A stretch of DNA of 8,555 nucleotides from an uncultured Flavobacteriales bacterium (GCA_943845485.1 CALTNV010000076.1:1-8555), one strand, 5' to 3'; positions 1 to 7,497 are shown, counted from the first letter of the stretch. Notes: generated by a model from the letters alone, not told the origin. Translations and numbers: made by a program.

Positions 1-2
1 AA

Positions 3-128
3 TTGAAAAAAGAGGACAGTGTGATTTATTACTTTAATGATGATAAATATGTTTCTAAAACAGAGCCCAAAGTAAAAGAAATATTCATCAATGAGGATGG
101 TGGTTGGCTTCGGGTTCTTCTAAAATAA
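3..128 (+). pseudogene. Fragment: C-terminal tail of an AAA-type ATPase, plus strand
   Basis: An open frame enters from the left edge and reads LKKEDSVIYYFNDDKYVSKT, continuing to an INEDGGW segment at 87-107 before a stop at 126-128. The pattern (a strand rich in I/Y/F, a charged turn, then 'I-x-I-x-E-D-G-x-W') resembles the extreme C-terminus of AAA_15/DUF3696-like ATPases, where a similar strand and 'DG..W' precede the end. The last seven codons (108-128) are simply the antisense of the Walker B region of the minus-strand ATPase, so native coding probably ends near 107. I infer that this is the missing tail of the neighbouring truncated ATPase, or of a close relative, in inverted orientation. 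It could instead be an unrelated convergent gene whose start lies outside the window. Confidence 0.45.
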
Positions 129-1467
129 GTAATTTTTGGTTCAAAAACTTTCTTGAAACTGTATGATCATTGGTTAAGTCTGCGATGTCTACAATATATT
201 GATATGATTTTACTAAGTTATGAACCTTTAAAATGATAGGTAATATTTGAGAGTACCCAAAGCCTAAATCTGCAAAAGCAAGTTTTTGATTACCCCTTTT
301 TAAATATACCGTTGAAATGGTATTTTCATAACGATTTACCTCAATATCGCCTTCAATACCAAGAATTTGAAAGCAACTTGAGAGAAAAACCTTATCAATA
401 GTCTTATTCTTTGAAAAGTTTACTAATATTTCATCTATATCATTCTCTGAGCGATTCATTAATACTCTTTTTTGATTTCCACGATTTGCAGATAAATAAA
501 AAAGATTTTCTTTTAAATAATTGAATTTCAATGGCTTTACTAATGCACGAGTAATAGACTTAGAATTTGAAAGAATTAATACTCCAAACTTATTAATCTC
601 GAAATTAATATCTTCCCAATCTTGCAGATACGGGATTTTAATTTTCAGAAAATCATACACCTTTATGGATAAGTCGGATACAATAAAATGTATTTTTTTA
701 GAAATATTGCTCTCTAAGTATTTTAATAGATCTTCAGTTTCATAACTAAAACTATCTAATTTATCAAATGAAAAAAAATCTGTTTGTAATTCCAATAACT
801 CCTGTTGGTATTTCTCGTAATAATCAATACCTTCATTATTATTAATTTGAATCTTAAATAAAAGATTCGATTCTTTTAATGTTTCGATTTCATTATTATT
901 TCTATTGATTATTTTGTTAGCTTTGTCAATGTTATTATCGTTGTTACTTTTAGATAAATTCTTATTTAACAATGAGCTTTCCCTTTGTAAACCATTAATT
1001 CTTCTTTTTTTTAAACGTTGTATGAAAGAATTAAAATCAAAATAAAAGCGCACTGCTTCTCTGTAACCAATATCAGTAGCTGTATTAATATTAGAATAAT
1101 CCTCTCCAAAAGCAAAGTCTAGATAACGTTTGTTATTCTTAAAATGTGAAACTGCGATAAGCGAAGAATCACCAATATAAGAATATTCTATTTCTTGATT
1201 ATTGTCAAAAAATAACCTAAACTTTAATTCTTCCTTGCCATTTTCTTTATTTTCAAAATTAAGTACCTGATTAAAATCTTCCAGATTATGATTCCCACTT
1301 GTAAAATTAAGGTTTCGGACACCTTCTTTAATCAATAATAAAAATTTAATAAATGAACTTTTCCCTGAATTATTAGGCCCTGTTAAAATGGTAAAAGGCC
1401 GTAATTGAAAAGTGGTTTTTTCTTTAAAAACTCGAAAGTTTTTGATGCTTATTTTTTTTATATTCAT
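88..1467 (-). CDS. AAA/SMC-like ATPase (AAA_15/DUF3696-like), 3'-truncated
   Basis: Predicted 459-residue ATP-binding protein. It opens with the classic 'I-x-x-I-x-I-K-N-F-R-x-F' strand of RecF/SMC-like ATPases. A Walker A motif, GPNNSGKSS, lies at residues 30-38, an LFYLSANRGNQKR segment at about 322-334, a signature-like FADLGFGYSQILP at 398-410, and Walker B LLILEEPEAN at 446-455. The frame then ends after HHPH. Family members normally continue well over 100 residues past this point, with a D-loop and a switch histidine, so the protein lacks part of its catalytic half. I chose the ATG at 1467 because the motif begins there and the gene then starts 16 bases after the TPR gene; the longer start at 1518 would add 17 residues and overlap that gene by 35 bases. 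Residues 150-200 are polar, Asn-rich and probably coiled coil. Such ATPases occur in DNA-processing and defence loci; the substrate is unknown. Confidence 0.8.
   Translation of the reverse strand: MNIKKISIKNFRVFKEKTTFQLRPFTILTGPNNSGKSSFIKFLLLIKEGVRNLNFTSGNHNLEDFNQVLNFENKENGKEELKFRLFFDNNQEIEYSYIGDSSLIAVSHFKNNKRYLDFAFGEDYSNINTATDIGYREAVRFYFDFNSFIQRLKKRRINGLQRESSLLNKNLSKSNNDNNIDKANKIINRNNNEIETLKESNLLFKIQINNNEGIDYYEKYQQELLELQTDFFSFDKLDSFSYETEDLLKYLESNISKKIHFIVSDLSIKVYDFLKIKIPYLQDWEDINFEINKFGVLILSNSKSITRALVKPLKFNYLKENLFYLSANRGNQKRVLMNRSENDIDEILVNFSKNKTIDKVFLSSCFQILGIEGDIEVNRYENTISTVYLKRGNQKLAFADLGFGYSQILPIILKVHNLVKSYQYIVDIADLTNDHTVSRKFLNQKLLILEEPEANHHPH
94..107. other. Putative inversion or chimera junction
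   Basis: These 14 bases make sense on both strands. On the minus strand they encode NHHP, which completes the expected EEPEAN-x-HP motif that follows Walker B in SMC/ABC-like ATPases. On the plus strand they encode the DGGW end of the opposing fragment. Left of 94 the minus frame stops within two codons; right of 107 the plus frame is only antisense of the ATPase. A short stretch shared by two pieces in opposite orientation is what microhomology-mediated inversion, or a fold-back chimera made during DNA amplification or assembly, would leave. The exact breakpoint cannot be placed within the shared bases. Confidence 0.45.
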
Positions 1468-1483
1468 AGTTTTTAGACTAAAA

Positions 1484-3085
1484 TTATATGATTTGAAAGA
1501 CTTTCCAGCCCCAATCATTTTTCTTTTTATTAAAAGATAAAATTACATCCCCCCCTACCTTATCACCATCTTCTAGTTGATGTTTTTTTATCAAATCAGG
1601 TGATACAAAGTTGTTTTCAAGAAATCCAAAATCTCTATTCTCAGGGATGCGTATCTTTCCTGAGATTTCTTTTACACATTCTGATATTGCTCCATTAGCT
1701 GGTTTTATGGTTAACACTGTAAAAAATCCTTCATCACCTTTTTTGTTGAGTCGTGCTTTATACATATCACCAATTTGAGGATTTATTTTTAAGTGCTTGT
1801 AACTGAAAAATCCATGCATACTTTTATCCTTGATGAAGTTTACCATTTTTTTATTGGTGTTTACAAAATCGATAGCAATAATTACTTCTTCATGATTGTT
1901 ATACAATAGCTCCTCTGCTAACAGTGCTTGCTCTTGATAAAACTTTTTATTACTCTTCAAATCTTGGTTTTTATCGAACCAATTTTGATGAGTATACTTA
2001 ATTAATTCATTATTAACTTTCCAATCGTTCTTTTTTCTAATATTGATGGAATTTAATGCTTCTACTGAAGCCTCTGTATACAACTCTTCTTGGACCAATA
2101 ATGTTGCTAATTTTTGATGCACATTTACTAAAAAACTTTCTTTGGTGTTTAATGTTAATGCCTTGCATAAGCATCCAATTTGCACATCAATATCTTCTGG
2201 GTATGCCTCTGCCAATAAATCCCAAACCCAGAAATCATTTTTTTTCTTCTTCACAAAAGTTAAGAGCGTTTCTTTTGCTTCATCAAACCTCTCTAAAGCC
2301 AGCAATAATTTAGATTTGTAAAATAATGAATATTGATATTCTGGATGTTTTTCAATTACCTCTTTTAAAAAAGTTAAAAATGAATCTGTTCTTTCAATAT
2401 TTATCTTTGTGGGTTGAAAACCAGCACCCGCTATTCTTTCTCCCTGTAATAAAATTTTAGAGTATGCTATGATTACTTGCTCCACAAAAGACATTATTTT
2501 TCTTCCTTTAACCTGATTTGGTTCAAAATCTTCTTTTAGAAAACTATTAAAACCAATCCAATCTACTAATTCTTTATAACTTTTAGAATTATCTATGAAA
2601 TTATCTTTATTAAACTGCCCATTCGAAGGAAGGTCTTTAAACGCATTATGAAATGATTTCAATAAAAAGCTAAATCCTTTGTTTGCTTTAATTTTTAATG
2701 ATTTCGAAAAAAGACCTCCACCACTGTAAGGAACAATACTTAATAATTTTATAGAGTTAAAAACAGCCTTCACAGCATTGAATTTTTCAAGATTACTTAG
2801 GTCACTTTTTAATATTTTAAAATTATGCCCGCCAATGACCCAACAAAGCTGTTCGTAAAACATTTGTTCAGTTTCAGGTAATTTTAACTCTTCAACTTTT
2901 GAAATCATCGGTAAAAAAGCTTCGTTATTACCTTGAACTTTTTTAAATAAATCATAAATTACCCATGCTAAATTTCTTTTTGCCCAAATGTTTTCTGGAG
3001 ACGCTTCGAATTCGCTTTTTGCCATTGCTAACGCTTCATCTAATTTCCCTGCGTTTTTTAATTCTTTGATTTCTTTAGCTGGCAT
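1484..3085 (-). CDS. TPR protein with C-terminal cold-shock-like OB folds
   Basis: 533 residues, cytosolic, with no signal peptide or membrane segment. The N-terminus (about 5-50) has TPR character: 'AGKLDEALAMAKSEFEASPE' followed by a W-x-x-x-x-L-A-W helix. More helical repeats lie at about 245-350, including ALERFDEAKETLLTF. The last ~135 residues change to beta-rich sequence. One OB-like part lies at about 400-470 (IIAIDFVNTNKKM, GFFSYKHL, GDMYKARLN). A second lies at about 472-533 (SGKIRIPENRDFGFLENNFV, then LEDGDKVGGDVI and WGWKVFQI), which follows the cold-shock-domain pattern of a GF-x-x aromatic strand, a 'DGD-x-V' turn and a closing strand. It probably binds nucleic acid through the OB folds and a partner through the TPRs. 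The start overlaps the helicase stop by 11 bases (ATGCCAGCTAA), so translation is probably coupled and the two proteins likely work together. The precise function is unknown. Confidence 0.8.
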   Translation of the reverse strand: MPAKEIKELKNAGKLDEALAMAKSEFEASPENIWAKRNLAWVIYDLFKKVQGNNEAFLPMISKVEELKLPETEQMFYEQLCWVIGGHNFKILKSDLSNLEKFNAVKAVFNSIKLLSIVPYSGGGLFSKSLKIKANKGFSFLLKSFHNAFKDLPSNGQFNKDNFIDNSKSYKELVDWIGFNSFLKEDFEPNQVKGRKIMSFVEQVIIAYSKILLQGERIAGAGFQPTKINIERTDSFLTFLKEVIEKHPEYQYSLFYKSKLLLALERFDEAKETLLTFVKKKKNDFWVWDLLAEAYPEDIDVQIGCLCKALTLNTKESFLVNVHQKLATLLVQEELYTEASVEALNSINIRKKNDWKVNNELIKYTHQNWFDKNQDLKSNKKFYQEQALLAEELLYNNHEEVIIAIDFVNTNKKMVNFIKDKSMHGFFSYKHLKINPQIGDMYKARLNKKGDEGFFTVLTIKPANGAISECVKEISGKIRIPENRDFGFLENNFVSPDLIKKHQLEDGDKVGGDVILSFNKKKNDWGWKVFQII

Positions 3086-5285
3086 AACTTTCTTCTTTTA
3101 ATTTACTAACAATATCTTTAATACGCTCTACTAGTTTTGGGTTATTGCACTTTTTCTCAATAGGAAGTACTCTACCAAAAAAACCATCCTTGTTATATTC
3201 AAAATCTATAACACATAAATTAGTACCTTGTTGAATCGTATACCTTTCTCTATATGATAAATGTGCAATTTCAGAAATGACTTCATCCTTTTTAAGCTCA
3301 CTTGTGATGTTATCATATAGGTTTTTTAAAAAAGGTTTGCTTTCCTCTAGTTGAACATCAAATGTAACTTTCGTTAAAATTGCTTCAGCTGTACTTCTGT
3401 TAATTATCAAATCCCCTAAATTTTCAAAAGCACTAGATATCGAATTATAAAGTTCTTGAGAATTTGTTTTTGCTGGTAGTTGTTGAAAATTCGATTTAAA
3501 TACGTTTTTGCCATTCACCCAAAATTTAAAAGCCGCTGTTTCATTTTCTCGCTTAAAAACATATCGAATTTCATACCCCACTCTTTCCCATTGTGCAATT
3601 TCGATGTTTTGTTGCTTAAGGACATACCAACGACCAATAAAATGGTCTTGAATTTCTAATGGAGTTTCTGACAAACCAAATTTTTCGATTTGTTGCAAGA
3701 CCTCATCATTTACATTAATTTCAAGAGATTCAGAACTTACACCCGTAAGCTCATTAAATGCTTTTTGAACCGGAACTTCTATAAAATTCATACCAGAATA
3801 CGATGAGAAGTAAGGAGGATTTATGCAAAACAATTTACCAGCTGCTCTTGTTATAGCTGTATATGCCCAACGATAAAAATCTGAATTTGTTTTACCTGAT
3901 TTATCATGTTTGGTTGCATAAAAATCAAAGTTCGAACTGGTCCCTCTATCCCAAAAAACAAAAGCATTCTCCCATTCGCCACCTTGTGCTTTATGACAAG
4001 TAACCGCATATCCATATTTTAATTGAATACAGTTGAAATATGGGTCATTAGAAATAGCCTCCTTAAACTCTTCGGTTCCTTTTTTTAGGCCAGGGTATCT
4101 CATTTTAAAATCTACATAAAGCGCTCTTTGCTCTTCAGGTTTTAGGTAATTATCACCATATAAATAATTCTCTAAAATATAACCCGATACATTTTTAGGC
4201 GATCCGTTTTCATTTGGCACTACCAAAACAACTTTACGCCATGTTAATCTCACGGCTTCTGTTTTTCCATCTTTCGCTCTAAATCTAATTTCGCGACTCT
4301 CTACTGTAGGATTTGCTTCAGCAACTACTGCAAATTCACCATTCATAATCTCTAAACGATAGTTATTATTTCCTATAATAACGATATCTGTTGGTTGAGT
4401 AGGTACGTCACTACCAAATTTATCGTTGCGAATAGCTCTATTTAAATCGAGCGCTGTTTTGTTTTTATAGCAAATAATAATTTTCTTATTCCTTTGGGCT
4501 TTGTAGGTTTCAAGATAATTTTCATACAAAGGATTAAACACATCCTTTGAATTGTCTTTTAAATTAAAATCATTAAAATAACCAGAAGTTAAGCATTGCC
4601 TCAATTTAGTCGCAGACTGTAAAATACCATTATTAGCGTCTTGTCTTTTTACTTCCTTCATTTCGGCCTTTGAAGCCTTTAATTGATAAGTTTCATCAAG
4701 ATACATCGCATCTAATGCTGGCGAAAAGTTCATCCCTATTGGAGGTAATTGCGCTGGATCACCAATAAAAATGATTTTACTATTTGCAGAGGGATCTTGG
4801 ACTCTAGAGAATGTAATTAAATCCTTTAAAAGATAACCACTTCCAAAACGGAAAAACTCACCCTCACTCAATCTATCAGAGACCATAGAAGCTTCGTCTA
4901 CAATAAAAACAGCATCTTGCATTTCAGAATTATTTCTGAGCTTGTACTGATACAGAAATGAAACATCACTTTTTTCAGAACTTCGCTCTATTTCGTGTAG
5001 TTCTTCAAAACTATAAATCCCTTTATGAACCGTAGTTGATTCAAATCCTGTTTTTTGATTGATTACTTTGGCAGCTCTACCTGTAGGAGCCATTAATTGA
5101 TATGTTTTTTCAAGACTCTTTAAATATTGAACAATACCTTTTAATAGAGTTGTTTTACCACTTCCTGCATAGCCTTGTAGTATAAATATGCGCTCATCAC
5201 TCAAAAGAAAATTGTAAAGCTTTTCTACTGCTTCACTTTGGTCTTTGGTGAGGTTGATGTGTTGGAAATGGTTTAGGATTTGCAT
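3075..5285 (-). CDS. RecD/Dda-like superfamily 1B DNA helicase
   Basis: 736 residues. All core helicase motifs are visible: Q-motif LTKDQSEAV (12-20), Walker A GYAGSGKTT (38-46), Ia APTGRAAKV (66-74), Walker B VDEASM (129-134), III IFIGDPAQLPPIG (172-184), a KRQ arginine element near 213-215, V YAVTCHKAQGGEW (426-438) and VI AYTAITRA (474-481). The motif set matches RecD2/Dda/TraI-type 5'-to-3' ATP-dependent DNA helicases, with the UvrD_C_2-like end typical of that group. It lacks the long N-terminal region of RecD2. Residues from about 500 to 736 form an extra C-terminal region that I cannot assign; it has strand-rich patches (RWYVLKQQN, YEIRYVFKRE, FKFWVNGKN) and may bind DNA or a partner. 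The gene follows the DUF3127 gene by 63 bases and overlaps the TPR gene. Direction and substrate are inferred from family. Confidence 0.93.
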   Translation of the reverse strand: MQILNHFQHINLTKDQSEAVEKLYNFLLSDERIFILQGYAGSGKTTLLKGIVQYLKSLEKTYQLMAPTGRAAKVINQKTGFESTTVHKGIYSFEELHEIERSSEKSDVSFLYQYKLRNNSEMQDAVFIVDEASMVSDRLSEGEFFRFGSGYLLKDLITFSRVQDPSANSKIIFIGDPAQLPPIGMNFSPALDAMYLDETYQLKASKAEMKEVKRQDANNGILQSATKLRQCLTSGYFNDFNLKDNSKDVFNPLYENYLETYKAQRNKKIIICYKNKTALDLNRAIRNDKFGSDVPTQPTDIVIIGNNNYRLEIMNGEFAVVAEANPTVESREIRFRAKDGKTEAVRLTWRKVVLVVPNENGSPKNVSGYILENYLYGDNYLKPEEQRALYVDFKMRYPGLKKGTEEFKEAISNDPYFNCIQLKYGYAVTCHKAQGGEWENAFVFWDRGTSSNFDFYATKHDKSGKTNSDFYRWAYTAITRAAGKLFCINPPYFSSYSGMNFIEVPVQKAFNELTGVSSESLEINVNDEVLQQIEKFGLSETPLEIQDHFIGRWYVLKQQNIEIAQWERVGYEIRYVFKRENETAAFKFWVNGKNVFKSNFQQLPAKTNSQELYNSISSAFENLGDLIINRSTAEAILTKVTFDVQLEESKPFLKNLYDNITSELKKDEVISEIAHLSYRERYTIQQGTNLCVIDFEYNKDGFFGRVLPIEKKCNNPKLVERIKDIVSKLKEESYAS

Positions 5286-5348
5286 TTTATTTTAGTTTCT
5301 ACTTTAATCTAATTTTGCTTTTATTTAATATTCTTGCTAATTGATTTT

Positions 5349-5702
5349 TTAAAACGGTAAACCGTCATCTTCCTCTTCAAATTGATCTTGATTAAAGCCT
5401 GATGGTTCAGCTGTATTTTTTGCAACTTCTTTATCCTTTTCTGCACTTTCAATCCTCCAAGCTTTAATATCTGTATACCATCTATTGTTATAGGATCTAC
5501 TTTCAATATGAATATCTATCATCAGGTTTTTACCTACTTGCAAATTCTCTTTATTCATTTTATCACCCCATATTGTTACACAAACCTTTTTAGGATACTG
5601 ACCATCGGTTTCTACAATAATATCTTGTTTTTTCCATTCTCCGCTTTTACTGGTTCCTGTTTGAACTGGTAAGCGCTCTATTAATTTACCTTTTAATTGC
5701 AT
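5349..5702 (-). CDS. DUF3127 SSB-like OB-fold protein
   Basis: 117 residues. The sequence follows the DUF3127 pattern of Bacteroidota: MQLKGKLIERLPVQTGTSKS, then a WKKQDIIVET strand, YPKKVCVTIWGDK, a 'LQVGKNLMIDIHIESR' strand and a YNNRWYTDIKAW strand, together one OB fold of about 80 residues. A disordered acidic tail follows and ends FEEEDDGLPF, very like the DDDIPF tip by which bacterial SSB recruits helicases, RecO and exonucleases. By analogy it probably coats single-stranded DNA, and the tip may recruit partners, plausibly the helicase encoded next. It is the first gene of the left operon, with a promoter-like box 27 bases upstream of the ATG. No Shine-Dalgarno is present, as is usual in this phylum. 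Family membership is clear; the biochemical role is inferred. Confidence 0.9.
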   Translation of the reverse strand: MQLKGKLIERLPVQTGTSKSGEWKKQDIIVETDGQYPKKVCVTIWGDKMNKENLQVGKNLMIDIHIESRSYNNRWYTDIKAWRIESAEKDKEVAKNTAEPSGFNQDQFEEEDDGLPF

Positions 5703-5726
5703 TTTTTGTTTTGTTTAATATTTATA

Positions 5727-5764
5727 ATGCAAAGATGCGACATAGGTGTGCAGTGTATTTGCAT
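5727..5764. repeat. 7-bp inverted repeat ATGCAAA/TTTGCAT, possible operator
   Basis: Perfect 7-base arms, ATGCAAA at 5727-5733 and TTTGCAT at 5758-5764, are separated by 24 bases in the gap before the DUF3127 gene. The left arm overlaps the proposed -7 box, so a dimeric repressor bound here could block transcription. Arms this short and AT-rich can arise by chance. The arms are too far apart for a convincing terminator and no T-run follows. Confidence 0.25.
5730..5737 (-). promoter_or_regulatory. Bacteroidota-type -7 promoter element for the DUF3127 operon
   Basis: On the minus strand these bases read CATCTTTG, followed by CA, matching seven of the eight positions of the Bacteroidota -7 consensus TAnnTTTG (the first T is C). 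With a start site a few bases downstream, the leader before the ATG at 5702 would be about 20 bases and AT-rich. No good TTTG -33 box is found 19-21 bases upstream, so the assignment rests on the -7 element alone. It lies within the only intergenic gap large enough for a promoter in the window. Confidence 0.45.
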
Positions 5765-5781
5765 AATTCAATAAAACAAGA

Positions 5782-7497
5782 CTATATCATTTTTAAACCA
5801 TTATAAACTATATTAAATAAGTTAATTAGCTCTTTATTAGAAATTTCTAGTTTACCCTTAAGGGATGAGTTTGCGTGAATAATATTGTTTCTTTTACCTA
5901 TAATTTCATTTAAATCTAATTCAGATCCAATACCTGCGTTTAAATAGTCAAGAGTATTTAGTATTTTTTGTGCCCAAGAAATACCAGGTTTACTGGCTCT
6001 TAGTTTATTATTTGTTCTTGTGTATTCTCCTGTTTCTCTATTTTCTTTAAAAAAAACTAATCTATTAGTTACTCTAGAAAACTCGAATTCATAATAAATA
6101 TCAGAATGGTTATCAATTTTTATTGGCTCTGAATTAACAATCTGATTTGATAAATTTTCTAAAACCGAAAACAAGAACAAAAAAGAACTTGTTTTTGATG
6201 CTGTATTTAAATTTTTTGCTAGTAATTCACAACTTAAATACAACCATTTTAAAACCTCATCCACAAAATTTTTATCAAGAGGATTAGAAACTTTCTTAAA
6301 ATTTTTCCTTGGTAATAATTCAGTTTTTAACTCATCAATCTTTAAATGAAAAGCTTTTAAAAAGTTACGTTCAAAACAACTATTGAATACATGTACCAAA
6401 TTTTCAATACATTTTAAAGTAAAACCATCTTCAACACTATTTTCTGGAGATTCTTTCAAAATAAAACCATCAGCACCTGCCTCTTGCAATGCCTGCAAAT
6501 TCCATATTTTATTAGTTGCAGAGAAAATAATTACCTCAATACCCTTGTTGTATTCTTTTATTTTTTTTAAGATTTGATATCCTGTAATATCTTGAATGGG
6601 AATGTCTTCAAAATCTTCTTTATGCAATCTGAAATCTAAGACTACTACATCCACATCTTCTTCAATCACTTGTTTTAATGAAAATTCAATAATTTCTTTT
6701 TTTGACTTTTCATTAAGCTCATTTCCGACTGGTAAAAACTCAATATCATTTTCATCAATGAGGATTTTTTCAAATATTTCTTTCCAACCCTTTTCAGCCT
6801 CATCATCAATATATAGAACTGTTGGATTACCCTCAAACTTTAATTTAAGTTCGTTACTATTTAGAGTTTCAAAATCAGATATTGGATAAATGGTTTTTAA
6901 ATATTTGAAATACAAATCATTTTCAAGCTTACTTTCTATCTTTACTATTTCTCCATCGGTAGCACCAATAGTATTCGACCATTTATAAATAGCCCATTCA
7001 TTAGCAATGCTATGACTGTCTTCGTAATTAAGAGGAACATCAATTTTAAGTTTTTTAACTTGATTGATTAAGTCATTAGTTGAGAGCTTTTTTTTGTCAA
7101 TTAAAGTGGAATTAATTATACTTTGAATATTGTAATCTATTAAGTTAACACCATTTGTTTTTAAGATATTGAAACACTCATTTGAAAAATAATCTTGAAC
7201 GCCGGTAAAAGAGTACAACAATATATTAGCTGTTTGATTTATTCCCAAAGTACATCTAATATGAGTAGCAAATCTCAACCCTAAAAAATCTGATAAAACA
7301 CCTCCAAAACAAGCAGGAATTAAAATATTCATATATTCTTTTTCCAATAAGTTTTCAGTTATAATTCTTGTTATCTCTTCATCTATAGATTTATCGTTAG
7401 TTATAAAGATTTCAACAAGATTATTATCTATAAATTCTTGATCATTTGGATTAATCAAGTTTGTAGATTTATCAAAGAAAATAATGGATTTACTCAT
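5782..7497 (-). CDS. Receiver-domain protein with C-terminal HEPN-like RNase domain
   Basis: 571 residues, cytosolic. The N-terminal ~130 residues form an alpha/beta domain (strands SIIFFD, VEIFITN, NILIPACF, ANILLYSF) that may be a degenerate receiver. A full receiver follows at about 225-355: acidic pair D231/D232 in VLYIDDEAE, phospho-acceptor D288 in VVVLDFRL, S326 in VIIFSAT, and K348 in GADGFILKES. No DNA-binding helix-turn-helix is seen. Instead, residues from about 400 are helical, with FLFLFSVLENL (439-449) and GKRNNIIHAN (534-543). R536 to H541 fits the Rx4-6H motif of HEPN RNases with the usual Asn after Arg, and the spacing recalls ApeA-like HEPN domains. I infer that phosphorylation or partner binding at the receiver controls RNA cleavage. 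The start ATGAGTAA overlaps the upstream gene's stop by 8 bases, implying coupled translation. The receiver is seen clearly; the HEPN call is motif-based. Confidence 0.75.
   Translation of the reverse strand: MSKSIIFFDKSTNLINPNDQEFIDNNLVEIFITNDKSIDEEITRIITENLLEKEYMNILIPACFGGVLSDFLGLRFATHIRCTLGINQTANILLYSFTGVQDYFSNECFNILKTNGVNLIDYNIQSIINSTLIDKKKLSTNDLINQVKKLKIDVPLNYEDSHSIANEWAIYKWSNTIGATDGEIVKIESKLENDLYFKYLKTIYPISDFETLNSNELKLKFEGNPTVLYIDDEAEKGWKEIFEKILIDENDIEFLPVGNELNEKSKKEIIEFSLKQVIEEDVDVVVLDFRLHKEDFEDIPIQDITGYQILKKIKEYNKGIEVIIFSATNKIWNLQALQEAGADGFILKESPENSVEDGFTLKCIENLVHVFNSCFERNFLKAFHLKIDELKTELLPRKNFKKVSNPLDKNFVDEVLKWLYLSCELLAKNLNTASKTSSFLFLFSVLENLSNQIVNSEPIKIDNHSDIYYEFEFSRVTNRLVFFKENRETGEYTRTNNKLRASKPGISWAQKILNTLDYLNAGIGSELDLNEIIGKRNNIIHANSSLKGKLEISNKELINLFNIVYNGLKMI

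Noticed and set aside
521..745. 74-codon plus-strand open frame
   Set aside because: Lies entirely antisense to the ATPase, with no leader or recognisable protein; a shadow of that gene.
1468..1518. Longer ATPase start at 1518 (51 bases upstream)
   Set aside because: The extra 17 residues lack the family's N-terminal pattern and would overlap the TPR gene by 35 bases; the ATG at 1467 directly precedes the conserved first strand.
2056..2313. 85-codon plus-strand open frame
   Set aside because: Antisense to the TPR gene; apparent hydrophobic composition comes from the complementary strand.
5286..5348. Separate promoter for the helicase
   Set aside because: The 63-base gap is AT-rich but shows no TAnnTTTG box; read-through from the DUF3127 gene is the simpler explanation.
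5354..5365. Hairpin ACGGT-aa-ACCGT at the end of the DUF3127 gene as a terminator
   Set aside because: The stem is only 5 bp with a 2-base loop, it sits inside the last codons, and the following T-run is short; the spacing to the helicase suggests continued transcription.
5321..5506. 61-codon minus-strand open frame
   Set aside because: Overlaps the DUF3127 gene in another frame, is Lys/Ile-rich and has no independent support.
6383..6889. Two plus-strand open frames of 64 and 97 codons
   Set aside because: Both are antisense to the receiver-HEPN gene; the Ser/Phe-rich composition reflects Glu/Lys codons on the other strand.
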